A stretch of DNA of 64,000 nt, taken from contig OZ251578.1 of NCBI GenBank assembly GCA_965243835.1, positions 1-64,000 on the forward strand, read 5' to 3'. Under the pieces are notes generated by a model. The model had not been told where the DNA came from and did not search any database. It worked only from the letters and a program-made list of their open reading frames with translations. Of the stretch, positions 33,572 to 41,816 are shown one piece after another. The stretch's first letter is position 1. Each line of letters begins with the position of its first letter. The translations under genes and the position numbers were made by a program. Source of the stretch: G965202665 sp965243835 (GTDB taxonomy: Bacteria > Actinomycetota > Acidimicrobiia > Spongiisociales > Spongiisociaceae).

Positions 33572-34354
33572 ATGGCCGAGCCGCTGTCCCTGCCCGCCCC
33601 GCCGGACGAGAAACTGGCGCGGTCGCCGTTGCGCCTCGTGGTGTGCCAAGTGCGTCACGAGCCCATGGTTGCGGTGGCCGATGTAAGTCAGGCATTGGTG
33701 GTTCACCGAGCAGTGCAGGGCATATTCCCTCACATCGAGCAAATCACCGAAGAGAAGATAGATGTTATGGTCGGATCGGGGAGCAGTGAGGCGAAGTGGG
33801 CCGACCCGCGACAGGGATGGCGGTTTCAGTCGGAGGACAAAAACTGGACCGCGGTCATAAGCCAAGAATATTTTAGTGTGGAGACGAGGGCCTACGATCG
33901 GTGGGCAGGGTTCAAGGACAGGCTAGCGAGACTCGCCCGCTCGGTCGCCGAGGTGTTCGCCCCAAAACTGGAAAATCGGCTAGGCCTGCGTATGATCGAC
34001 CAGATAGAAAATCCCAATCCGAACGCTCCTATAGGATTTCGGGGATTAATTGTTGACGAAATCCTGGGGCCCATTACCAGTGCCGATCTTTCATCTTCGG
34101 TCAAGTCTTGCCAGAGTATAATAGAATTAGAGGGTCCAGATGGAGCGACCTTCAATCTGCAACACGGCTGTCAACTTTTTGACGAAAAGTACAATTATAT
34201 TTTCGACCATGACTGCTTCCGTCAGATTGGCAGACCCTTCAATGTGGAAGGAATTTTAGATACGGTAGACAAATTTCATAAGCTAACCAAACAGGTTTTT
34301 AGATCTGTAATTACCGATAACCTGTATGAATATTTTCGAGGAGAGAGGCAATGA
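33572..34354 (+). CDS. TIGR04255-family protein
   Basis: 260 aa. ATG follows AAAGGAGG by 6 nt. The layout matches the sporadically distributed TIGR04255 family: an early LRLVVCQVRHEP strand, a WRFQSEDKNWTAVISQEYFSVETRAYDRWAGFKDRL core, and LGLRMIDQIENP. The biochemical role of the family is unknown; it is patchily distributed and often near phage or defence genes (established impression, not checked). First gene of an AT-rich coupled operon; its stop overlaps the next start. Confidence 0.75.
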   Translation: MAEPLSLPAPPDEKLARSPLRLVVCQVRHEPMVAVADVSQALVVHRAVQGIFPHIEQITEEKIDVMVGSGSSEAKWADPRQGWRFQSEDKNWTAVISQEYFSVETRAYDRWAGFKDRLARLARSVAEVFAPKLENRLGLRMIDQIENPNPNAPIGFRGLIVDEILGPITSADLSSSVKSCQSIIELEGPDGATFNLQHGCQLFDEKYNYIFDHDCFRQIGRPFNVEGILDTVDKFHKLTKQVFRSVITDNLYEYFRGERQ

Positions 34355-35124
34355 TCACTCAGTTCGCTCCCATTATGCAGAAGCCCGAAGATAGTGTTTA
34401 TGATATCTTTGATGATACTACTCTGTCAAAAAATCGAGAGATGAATAGTGATCCGCCGACTGACTCTAGTGGTGCGGATTTAGTTTTGCCCAAGTCATTT
34501 CTCATTTTTTCTATATCGCCAAAGGCGAATGTTGTATACTACGGTCTGGTTATGGTTGCTAATTCTGGTTTGGAGTTAGATATTAGAGACCGAATGCAAA
34601 ATTGGCTGGTAATGCTTAATGCTGATTATCCATCCCGTTCTACCGGTTCTGTAGCACTAGAGGCAGTAGAATATATAAAAACCCTGCTGGGAATGTCGGA
34701 GATTAAGGTAGCGGATTTAGTAGATATTTCACGTAATACTATCCGTAACTGGCGTAACGGACAGGGAGCGTATCCATCTACTGTAAGAAAACTTTTTCAA
34801 GTTAAACATCTGATTTCCGCCCTTGATAGTACCATGACGCAAAATCAGTTATCTGGTTGGTTAAACGGAGAAGATGATAATGATCCTCGTTTGTCTCGGC
34901 TGGATAGACTGGCTCAGCCGGATGGTCCAGCGTTGGTTGCGCGACAGGCTTCTTCCTTTCTTTTTCCACCGCCACCAGGAAATTTACCCCCGCCTGCGGT
35001 TCTTCATCGGGAACTGGAGCGCATAGAGTTGGAGGAGAAAGGATGGATGGAAGATGAGGATACTCCTCGTCAGTATTCTGCTCGTCCTAGACGTCAACGC
35101 CCGGCACAAGGAGCAGATCGATGA
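34351..35124 (+). CDS. HTH protein, Xre/DUF2384-like
   Basis: 257 aa, AT-rich. The N-terminal ~110 residues have no recognised domain. Residues ~115-200 form a helix-turn-helix (LGMSEIKVADLVDISRNTIRNWRNGQ) followed by TVRKLFQVKHLISAL and GWLNGEDDNDPRLSRL, a pattern like Xre/ParS-type antitoxins. The Pro-rich and charged tail (about 205-257) is low-complexity. It could be the operon's DNA-binding regulator or an antitoxin-like partner. ATG and stop both overlap neighbours by 4 bp. Confidence 0.65.
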   Translation: MITQFAPIMQKPEDSVYDIFDDTTLSKNREMNSDPPTDSSGADLVLPKSFLIFSISPKANVVYYGLVMVANSGLELDIRDRMQNWLVMLNADYPSRSTGSVALEAVEYIKTLLGMSEIKVADLVDISRNTIRNWRNGQGAYPSTVRKLFQVKHLISALDSTMTQNQLSGWLNGEDDNDPRLSRLDRLAQPDGPALVARQASSFLFPPPPGNLPPPAVLHRELERIELEEKGWMEDEDTPRQYSARPRRQRPAQGADR

Positions 35125-36056
35125 TTTTTGCCGGTATACCCCGTAGTAGAGAGAAATGGCCAAGCGGTGTTTTGGAGCACCTTGAATTATTTCGTCAGGG
35201 TGACGTTGTTGAAGGGTTCCCACTATCGTATATTGGGGACCCGGAAGTTCCCGTACACTCTCAAACAGCGGCATACCATAATATGGGTTCAGGAACGATC
35301 GAGTTCGAGAACGATTTCCCGTATGGGATGATAATAACCCAGACTTGTGATATTCGCGAAGAAGATAGTAATCAGCCAATCCGACCGTGGGTGCAAATGG
35401 TGCCGGTCTATGATGGCGAGCAAAAATACGAACCTACCCTTGGCTCAACAAAACAACGTTCTTTCCTTCCGAGTAATATTCGTCAGTTCATTCAGGAAGG
35501 TCGAGTTCCACAGTATTTAATGCGTTTGCCAGGGTTTCCTAAGAGCGGGTTTTGGATTGCTGATTTCCGTATAAGCGTATCCGTAGATAAGGGATGGTTG
35601 CTACGACGCGATCCTATTTCTATTTTCGAATCCGAAGAAGATCGTAGAAATGTTGGTAAGAGAGTAGCAATGCTCGCAGATCGTCCGGCTTTTGATGGTA
35701 AATTCGAGAGGGCAGTACGTATTCCGCTGATAAGGGGGCTAGGTTCTCTGGAGGGCACTCAACTTGAACGAGACATTTATCGCGAAGTAGTAGAATTTCG
35801 AATTAATGCTGATGATAATATCAGTATGGATAGGGTTGAGATATGGGTTTTTTCGGAGCTCTCTCTTTCTGAACCTGTCAGAAAATGGTTTGATGAGCAG
35901 GCCGTTTATTGGGCAGAACAAGCAGATAAGGAAGGCCTTGTTCTACTTCCGATACAATACAGCCGACTTGAAGAAATTAACGCCAAGACGTATCGTTCCC
36001 TGACGATGATGTCTTTGCACAATTTAACGCCTAACCCTCCGTGGTACCATAATTGA
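35121..36056 (+). CDS. Unknown protein with TQTCDI motif
   Basis: 311 aa, AT-rich. A central GMIITQTCDIREED motif resembles the sQ-x-CDI motif of phage- and defence-associated hypothetical proteins. The rest is mixed alpha/beta (WIADFRISVSVDKGWLLRR, LERDIYREVVEFRI). No membrane segment. Third gene of the coupled island. After its TGA the same frame stays open for 34 more codons (to 36161) in protein-like sequence, so the stop may be a recent mutation or a junction. Confidence 0.65.
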   Translation: MIFAGIPRSREKWPSGVLEHLELFRQGDVVEGFPLSYIGDPEVPVHSQTAAYHNMGSGTIEFENDFPYGMIITQTCDIREEDSNQPIRPWVQMVPVYDGEQKYEPTLGSTKQRSFLPSNIRQFIQEGRVPQYLMRLPGFPKSGFWIADFRISVSVDKGWLLRRDPISIFESEEDRRNVGKRVAMLADRPAFDGKFERAVRIPLIRGLGSLEGTQLERDIYREVVEFRINADDNISMDRVEIWVFSELSLSEPVRKWFDEQAVYWAEQADKEGLVLLPIQYSRLEEINAKTYRSLTMMSLHNLTPNPPWYHN

Positions 36057-36177
36057 GCCTATCAGCGGCCTCTCCATATCCTTACCCATTCTGAAGGAGC
36101 TGGGGTTCGCTTGCCGGAAGGGTGTAAGTTGGATGAGTATGTGAAGTGGGAGATTCTGTAGGGCCGCGGCCCGGGGG

Positions 36178-36888
36178 TTAGGGGGCGGGGGCGTGGGTTG
36201 CTATTTCCAGGCCTATCTTTTGGGCGGTGCGCAGGAACATTCCGGCGGGGTCGGCGGGGCGGCCCGGGCCGGGGGGATAAGCTCCCCGGGCGGCGGACAG
36301 GGCGGCGGCCGCCAGGAAAATTCCCCGTAGGAAACCGGCGTCGTCGGCTACCGCCATCTGTTGGCCGTCCACATCGGCCAGCAGGCCCATCCAGGAGTCG
36401 TCGACGGGGGCGGCCAGGTAGGCGACCTGTCCCGGCAGGGAGGAACCTTGGGTCCGGCCCGCCCAGCGCGGCCCGGCCGGGGGAGGGAAATTCACCGCTT
36501 CCCCGCCTCCCAGGGGCGGCCCGGGCACCGTCCAGGCCAGACGGGTCTCCCGCGCCTCCGTAGTCCAACCGGCCCGTTCCGCCAAGGCGGCGGCCAGGTT
36601 TTCCCCGGCCAGAACCCCGCCCACCGTCGCCGCCTCCGGCGATGGATTCCGGTCTTCGGCGGGGTGCAAAGGGGAGGCGAAGACTGCGGGGATCCCGCCT
36701 TCCCGGGCCTGCTCCCGCCAAGGGCGGGAATCCGGGGACGATTTCTCCAAGGCCAAGGCGTCCCAACCGCCGGCGGACGGGCGCCCGGCTTCCAGCAGTT
36801 CCACCTCCATGTTCGGCTCGGCGGTCAAGGCGCGGCAGGTGCGCCATTGCAACTCGCCTGCGGCCCACAGGCCGATGCGGATGCTCAT
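36178..36888 (-). CDS. Hypothetical protein, 236 aa
   Basis: Starts MSIRIGLWAAGELQWRTCRALTAEPNMEVELLEAG, which looks like a Rossmann-type first strand and helix; the rest is Ala/Pro-rich with no recognised motif. The ATG overlaps the TGA of the small gene upstream (ATGA), which fixes the start over a GTG at 36981. Probably co-transcribed with the 48-residue membrane gene, and perhaps with cobO. Confidence 0.6.
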   Translation of the reverse strand: MSIRIGLWAAGELQWRTCRALTAEPNMEVELLEAGRPSAGGWDALALEKSSPDSRPWREQAREGGIPAVFASPLHPAEDRNPSPEAATVGGVLAGENLAAALAERAGWTTEARETRLAWTVPGPPLGGGEAVNFPPPAGPRWAGRTQGSSLPGQVAYLAAPVDDSWMGLLADVDGQQMAVADDAGFLRGIFLAAAALSAARGAYPPGPGRPADPAGMFLRTAQKIGLEIATHAPAP

Positions 36889-37031
36889 ACCTCCCCGGTC
36901 GCCGTCGGGCGCGGCAAAGGAACCCACCGACCCGGCTCCGGAGCGGGCGGGGCGGGGCGGGGCGACCTGCGGGAGGCCCACACCACCGCCGCCGCTACCG
37001 CGACCGCAACGGCGAGCAAAGTAACTTTCAT
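36885..37031 (-). CDS. Small single-pass membrane protein, 48 aa
   Basis: One hydrophobic N-terminal helix (MKVTLLAVAVAVAAAVVW) followed by a short basic, Pro-rich tail. The ATG lies exactly 7 nt after a TACACT box with no Shine-Dalgarno, and the stop overlaps the start of the next gene. Both facts support a real leaderless gene. Function unknown. Confidence 0.55.
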   Translation of the reverse strand: MKVTLLAVAVAVAAAVVWASRRSPRPAPPAPEPGRWVPLPRPTATGEV

Positions 37032-37038
37032 AGCCCGC

Positions 37039-37044
37039 AGTGTA
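37039..37044 (-). promoter_or_regulatory. -10 box of leaderless 48-aa gene
   Basis: TACACT on the minus strand, 7 nt before ATG. Confidence 0.45.
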
Positions 37045-37065
37045 GGGGAAAGCGGCCCCGGTGCG

Positions 37066-37632
37066 CTAAAAGTCGATTCCTTTCATGGCCGCCAACCCGG
37101 ACTGGTAGGCGTGCTTTACGGAGGTCATTTCGGTGACCGTGTCCGCGGCCGCCATCAGCTCCGGGGAGGCGTCCCGTCCGGTGGCCACCACGTTCACCTT
37201 CGGGGGGCGGCCCGCGATCACCTCCACCACCTCGGCCGCGTCGATCCATCCCCAGTTCATGGCGTAGGTGATCTCGTCCAACACCACCAGCCGGTATTCG
37301 CCCCCGGTGATGCGTTCCCGGGCCAGGCGCCAGGCGGAGCGGGCCACCGCCTCCGACTCCCCCAAGTCCCCGCTGTCCCAGGAGAAACCGTCCCCCACCG
37401 TGTCCCATTCCACTCCCAGGCGGCGGGCGGCCTTTTCCTCTCCCGTCTTCCAGTCGCCTGATTTGATGAACTGCACCACCGCGCACCGCCACCCCCGGGC
37501 CGCGGCCCGCATCAGGATTCCCATGGCGGCGGTGGTTTTGCCTTTGCCGTCGCCGGTGTTGACCACCACCAGCGACGGCGCCCGGCGCAACCTCTCCGGC
37601 CGGGGGTCTTCGGTGGGGGGAACGTCCGCCAT
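37066..37632 (-). CDS. cobO: Cob(I)yrinic acid a,c-diamide adenosyltransferase
   Basis: 188 aa, CobA/CobO family. P-loop NTGDGKGKTTAAMG (ATP bound in the unusual orientation of this family), then VVQFIKSGDW, the acidic VVLDEITYAMNWGW, and VVATGRDASPELMAAAD. It adenosylates corrinoids, turning imported B12 into coenzyme B12. The ATG overlaps the btuD stop, so uptake and activation are coupled in one riboswitch-controlled operon. Confidence 0.93.
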   Translation of the reverse strand: MADVPPTEDPRPERLRRAPSLVVVNTGDGKGKTTAAMGILMRAAARGWRCAVVQFIKSGDWKTGEEKAARRLGVEWDTVGDGFSWDSGDLGESEAVARSAWRLARERITGGEYRLVVLDEITYAMNWGWIDAAEVVEVIAGRPPKVNVVATGRDASPELMAAADTVTEMTSVKHAYQSGLAAMKGIDF

Positions 37633-38408
37633 CACGGGCCCGCCCGCACCGGTACGATCGCCACTCCGTTGTTCATCGTCAGCACCTCCACGTTCGCTTG
37701 GTAATAGTCGCGTATGCATTCCGGGGTAAGCACCTCCGCCGCCGGCCCCTGGGCCGCCACCCGCCCTTCGCTGAGCAGGGCCAGATGATCGGAGAACTGC
37801 CCGGCCAGGGTCAGGTCATGCATGGCGGTGACGATCGTCATCGGATGCATTTCCCGCAACGAACCGATCAACTCCAAGGCGTTCTGACCCTGGCCTATGT
37901 CCAAGGCGCTGGTCGGCTCGTCCAACAGCAACAGGCCCGGTTCCTGGGCCAAAGCCCGGGCCAGGGCGGCCCGGCGCCGCTCCCCGCCGCTCAGATGGGA
38001 CAGGGGCCGCTCCGCCAGCCGTTCCAGGTTCAGCATCCGCATGGCCCGGCGGGCGCACCGCACGTCCCGGCGGGTTTCCCAGCCCAGAAGGGAAAGGTAG
38101 GGGGTGCGGCCCAACAGCACGTATTCGGCGACGCTCATGCCCTCCGGCATTACCGGTTCCTGCGGGACGAAGGCCACCTCCCGGGCCCGCTCCCGACGGG
38201 GCAGGGCGGCCGGGTCCCGCCCGTTCACCCGGATGATTCCCCGGTGTTCCACCAGTCCGGCGATGGCCCGCAACAGGGTGGACTTGCCCGCCCCGTTGGG
38301 CCCCAACAGGCCCAGCCACTGGCCCGGGCCCGCCCCCAAAGTAACGTTGTCCAGGGCCGGGCGACCCGCCTCGTAGGACGCCGAAACCCCTTCCACTACC
38401 AGGCTCAT
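37632..38408 (-). CDS. btuD: Cobalamin ABC transporter ATP-binding protein
   Basis: 258 aa. Walker A GPNGAGKST, Q-loop FVPQEPVMPEGMSV, signature LSHLSGGERRRAALARAL, Walker B LLLLDEPTSALD, and H-loop TAMHDLTLA. FecE/BtuD class. Coupled by ATGA to btuC upstream and to cobO downstream. B12 specificity rests on the riboswitch and cobO. Confidence 0.9.
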   Translation of the reverse strand: MSLVVEGVSASYEAGRPALDNVTLGAGPGQWLGLLGPNGAGKSTLLRAIAGLVEHRGIIRVNGRDPAALPRRERAREVAFVPQEPVMPEGMSVAEYVLLGRTPYLSLLGWETRRDVRCARRAMRMLNLERLAERPLSHLSGGERRRAALARALAQEPGLLLLDEPTSALDIGQGQNALELIGSLREMHPMTIVTAMHDLTLAGQFSDHLALLSEGRVAAQGPAAEVLTPECIRDYYQANVEVLTMNNGVAIVPVRAGP

Positions 38409-39463
38409 AGCGCATATCCCCGGTTGGTGCGCAACACCACCATGAAAAACGGGGCCCCCACGAAGGCGGTTACCACCCCGATGGGCAACTCCGCCGGGCT
38501 GACGATGGTGCGGGCGGCCAGGTCGGCCAAAATCATAAAAGCCGCCCCCGCCGTCGCCGACAGCGGAATCAGCGAGCGGTAGCTGGTTCCGGCCAGCAGG
38601 CGCACCGTGTGCGGAACCACGATCCCCACGAAGGCGATCAGGCCCGCCATGGCCACCGCCGCCGCCGTGCCCAAAGTGGCGAACACCACCACCGCCGCCC
38701 GCACCCCGGAGGCGGAAATCCCCAGGCCGGCCGCCTCCGCGTCCCCCACGCTCATCACGTCCAGCAGGCGGCGCAGGGCGAACAAGGCCCCCCCGCACAC
38801 GACGAAGTAGGGCAAGAGGGTCATGACCTCCTCCCAGCCGTTGGTGGTGAGCCGGCCCAGGATCCAGGAGTAAACCTGGCGGATGGCGTCCGCGTTGCGT
38901 TGCTGGATGTAGGTTTGCACGGCGGTGAAAAAGGCCGCCACCGCCACCCCGGCCAAAATTAAGGATACGGCGCTGCGCCCCCCCGCCGACCGCCCCGTAA
39001 CGTAGGTGATGGCGGCCGCCGCCAGCCCCCCTATGAAAGCGGCCGGGGGCAACAGGCCGGAGGCCGAGGCCGGAAACAGGGCTATGACCGCCGTCGCCCC
39101 CAACCCGCCCCCCGCCGCCACCCCCAGCAGATAAGGGTCGGCCAGCGGATTGCGGAACACCCCCTGGTAGGCCGCCCCGGCCAAAGCCAGCAAAGCCCCC
39201 ACCAGGCCGCCCAGTATCACCCGCGGCACCCGGATTTGCCACAGGATTGCCTGCTGGACGTCGGTCAGGTCCGGGGAGGAGTCCAACAAGGCCAGACCGC
39301 TTATTTGGCGCAGAACCTGTCCCGGGTCGATGCGGGCCGGGCCGAACAGGCAACCCGCCGTCGCCGCTCCCAGCAGGACCGCCAACGCCGCCGTCATCCA
39401 TCCCCACCGCATCCGGGCGGGGGCGGCGACGGCGTCGGAGGATAGAGAAGTCAGGGCGGGCAA
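38405..39463 (-). CDS. btuC: Cobalamin ABC transporter permease (FecCD family)
   Basis: 352 aa with about ten helices and the FecCD hallmarks RVPRVILGGLVGALLALAGAAYQGVFRNPLADPYLLG, broken here only for description, plus GLIAFVGIVVPHTVRLL. The TTG start lies 4 bp after the btuF stop; an internal ATG about 17 codons in is an alternative. Second gene of the operon. Confidence 0.9.
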   Translation of the reverse strand: MPALTSLSSDAVAAPARMRWGWMTAALAVLLGAATAGCLFGPARIDPGQVLRQISGLALLDSSPDLTDVQQAILWQIRVPRVILGGLVGALLALAGAAYQGVFRNPLADPYLLGVAAGGGLGATAVIALFPASASGLLPPAAFIGGLAAAAITYVTGRSAGGRSAVSLILAGVAVAAFFTAVQTYIQQRNADAIRQVYSWILGRLTTNGWEEVMTLLPYFVVCGGALFALRRLLDVMSVGDAEAAGLGISASGVRAAVVVFATLGTAAAVAMAGLIAFVGIVVPHTVRLLAGTSYRSLIPLSATAGAAFMILADLAARTIVSPAELPIGVVTAFVGAPFFMVVLRTNRGYAL

Positions 39464-39467
39464 CGGG

Positions 39468-41291
39468 TCAGCCCCGGGCCGCGGACAGGGCCTCGCCGAC
39501 CAGTTCCACGAACTCCGCCAAGCGCGGGCCCCAGCGGCCGGCCAAGTCGGGATCCATCTCGATGACGGCCCCGTCCCGCACCGCCCCGATGGAATCCCAG
39601 CCTTCCCGGGCGGAGATGGTTGCGGAGGTGGTGTCGCAAAAGTCCCCGCATCCGAAGAAAATCAAGTCCGGGTTGCTTTCCACGATGTATTCGGCGGACA
39701 GTTGCGGATAAGATCCGGCCCCCTCCGGCATGGCGTCGGCGATGTTCTCCAGTCCGAACAAAGCGAACACCTGCCCGGCGATGGTGGAGGAAGTTACCGA
39801 GAAGAAAGTGTCGTCCAGCTCGTAGTAGAAGGAACGGCCCACTCCCAACGGACCGTACCGTTCCGCCAACTCCTCGATCCGGGAGCGCATGCTTTCCGCG
39901 AGGACCTCCGTTTCTTCGGCGTTTCCGGTGGCCGCCCCCAGTTGCCGCAACTGTTCGTACACCCCGTCCAAGTCTTCGGCGGGACCCTGGATGATGACCG
40001 GGATGTCCAACGATTCCAGGGAATCCCGCACGCCGCCGGGGTCGAAGGAGATGATTACCAGGTCCGGCTCATAGCCGGCGATGGCCTCCACGTTGGGTTC
40101 CCAGCCGCTCAGGTCGGTGACCGGAACCCCCGGCGGGTAGTCGGACTGGTCGTCCACCGCGATCACCTGGTCGCCCGCCCCGATGGCGAACAGCATTTCA
40201 GTGGCGGTGGGGGACAGGGAAACCACCGCCTCCGGCCGCTCCTCCAAGGTGACGGAGAACCCCTCCCCGGTTACCGTCGCCGGAAAGTCGGGTTCCGCCG
40301 GCGGGGGGATGGAGCGGCCCACCATCGCCACGAAGTCCACCAGGCGCGGTCCCCAGCGGCTGGCCAAGTCGGCGTCCATCTCGATGATGTGGCCGTTGCG
40401 CACCGCCCCGATGGAACCCCAGCCGTCGCGGGCGGCGATGGTTTCTGCCGTGGTCCCGCAGGAGGGGCCGCATCCGAAGAAGATAATGTCCGGGTCCCGC
40501 TCCACGATGTACTCGGCGGACAGTTGCGGATAGAAGCCGGATGCTTCCTGCAACGGGTCGGCGATGTTGTTCAGGCCGAAGATGGCCGCCGCCTCTCCCT
40601 GAACGGTGTCGGAAGTGACCGAGTAGAGGTTTTCGTCCAACTCGTAGTAGTAGGTGCGGCTCTCGCCGGGGATCAGGTACCGGTCGCTCAGGATTTCGAT
40701 CTCTTCCCGCATCCGGTCGGAGAGGGCGATCGCTTCCGTTTCATAACCGGTGGCGATCCCCAGTTGCAACATCTGGTCGTAGGCCTGGTCGATGCTGGGG
40801 GCGGGGCCCTGGATGATGACCGGGATGCCCAACCCTTCCAGCGACTCCTGCACATCGCCGGGGTCGAAGGAGATGATTACCAGGTCCGGCTCAAAGGCGG
40901 CGATGGCCTCCACGTTGGGCTCCCACCCGCTCAGATCGGTCACCGGGGCCGCGGCCGGGTAGTCGGACTGGTCGTCCACAGCGATCACCTGGTCGCCCGC
41001 TCCGATGGCGAACAGGATTTCGGTGGCGGTGGGGGACAGGGAAATGATCGCCTCCGGCCGCTCCTCCAGGTAAATGCGGAACCCCGCCCCTTCCAGGGAG
41101 GCCGGAAAATCGGGGAGGGCGGTGGTGACGGGCGAGTCGTCAGCGCGGGCAGGGCCGGGCGTTGTCGCCTCCGTCGTTTCCGTCGCTCCGGTCGGGGCGG
41201 ACGCAGGGGCGTCTCCGCTTTCGGGTGCGGCGGAACCGCAGGCGGCGGCCAAGGCCGCCAAAATCGCTAACAGGGAGATTTTTCTCCGCAT
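39468..41291 (-). CDS. btuF: Lipoprotein with two tandem BtuF-like cobalamin-binding domains
   Basis: 607 aa, double the usual BtuF length. ATG follows GGAGG by about 6 nt. Lipobox LAAAC and a Thr/Ala linker precede module 1 (about 60-335) and module 2 (about 345-605). Both carry SLSPTATE-LFAIGAGDQVIAVDDQSDYP, LSGWEPNVEAIA, PDLVIISFDPG and the C-terminal GWxSIGAVR; they are clearly duplicates. Each is a full Peripla_BP_2-type domain with its own ligand cleft. Heads the B12 operon. Confidence 0.92.
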   Translation of the reverse strand: MRRKISLLAILAALAAACGSAAPESGDAPASAPTGATETTEATTPGPARADDSPVTTALPDFPASLEGAGFRIYLEERPEAIISLSPTATEILFAIGAGDQVIAVDDQSDYPAAAPVTDLSGWEPNVEAIAAFEPDLVIISFDPGDVQESLEGLGIPVIIQGPAPSIDQAYDQMLQLGIATGYETEAIALSDRMREEIEILSDRYLIPGESRTYYYELDENLYSVTSDTVQGEAAAIFGLNNIADPLQEASGFYPQLSAEYIVERDPDIIFFGCGPSCGTTAETIAARDGWGSIGAVRNGHIIEMDADLASRWGPRLVDFVAMVGRSIPPPAEPDFPATVTGEGFSVTLEERPEAVVSLSPTATEMLFAIGAGDQVIAVDDQSDYPPGVPVTDLSGWEPNVEAIAGYEPDLVIISFDPGGVRDSLESLDIPVIIQGPAEDLDGVYEQLRQLGAATGNAEETEVLAESMRSRIEELAERYGPLGVGRSFYYELDDTFFSVTSSTIAGQVFALFGLENIADAMPEGAGSYPQLSAEYIVESNPDLIFFGCGDFCDTTSATISAREGWDSIGAVRDGAVIEMDPDLAGRWGPRLAEFVELVGEALSAARG

Positions 41292-41377
41292 GAACATCCT
41301 CCGAGCGTTTCGGGGATGAAGAGAGATCGGCGTGGTCCCGCGGACCGGCACGACCAACCCTTCGTCCGAGAGCTGAT

Positions 41378-41518
41378 ACGCGACCGCAGGCGCAGGCGTC
41401 CTGGCTTATCCTCCGCTAGCGGCTAGCGGGAGGCTTGACAGTTGCGGGACAGCGCCGGGCTTGCACCGGACTTCGCTGTCACCTGCGGCGCCCGGTTGTT
41501 TCTCCGGGCCGTTTCGCC
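41378..41518 (-). promoter_or_regulatory. Cobalamin riboswitch
   Basis: On the minus strand the conserved core reads GGTGCAAGCCCGGCGCTGTC then CCGCAACTGT, and the B12 box GCCAGGACGCCTGC lies at about 41391-41405, matching the AdoCbl-type consensus. The aptamer is followed by about 85 nt before the btuF start, room for an expression platform that could hide the GGAGG. It controls btuF-btuC-btuD-cobO. Confidence 0.92.
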
Positions 41519-41524
41519 ACTATA
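41519..41524 (-). promoter_or_regulatory. -10 box of the B12 riboswitch operon
   Basis: TATAGT on the minus strand just before the riboswitch aptamer, which would start transcription near 41512. Confidence 0.5.
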
Positions 41525-41583
41525 GCGCCCTCCGCCACCGGGTTGCGGATTGGGGCGGGCTAATGGTGTAATATGGAACCGTC

Positions 41584-41658
41584 GGGCCCGTAGCTCAGTC
41601 TGGTTAGAGCGCATCCCTGATAAGGATGAGGTCCCTGGTTCAAATCCAGGTGGGCCCA
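41584..41658 (+). tRNA. tRNA-Ile (GAT)
   Basis: Acceptor GGGCCCG pairs with TGGGCCC (one G-U), the anticodon loop CTGATAA gives GAT, the T-arm contains GGTTCAAATCC, and the discriminator is A. Confidence 0.95.
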
Positions 41659-41706
41659 CCGGCAAGCCCCCGTTGCCGACGTTCATAGTCCGTACAATGA
41701 AAACCG

Positions 41707-41780
41707 GGGGGTGTAGCTCAGCTGGGAAGAGCGTCTGGTTTGCAACCAGGAGGCCGTCGGTTCGAGTCCGATCACCTCCA
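41707..41780 (+). tRNA. tRNA-Ala (TGC)
   Basis: Acceptor GGGGGTG pairs with CACCTCC, the anticodon loop TTTGCAA gives TGC, the T-arm contains GGTTCGAGTCC, and the discriminator is A. An Ile-Ala tRNA pair near crgA/pknB matches the origin-proximal order of mycobacteria. Confidence 0.95.
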
Positions 41781-41816
41781 CGTAAAGAGCCCCGTAGAGA
41801 CCCGTAGGAGGAGAAG

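Noticed and set aside
41584..41780. Ribosomal RNA operon suggested by the Ile-Ala tRNA pair
   Set aside because: No 16S or 23S sequence flanks the tRNAs; the pair fits the mycobacterial ileT-alaT arrangement.
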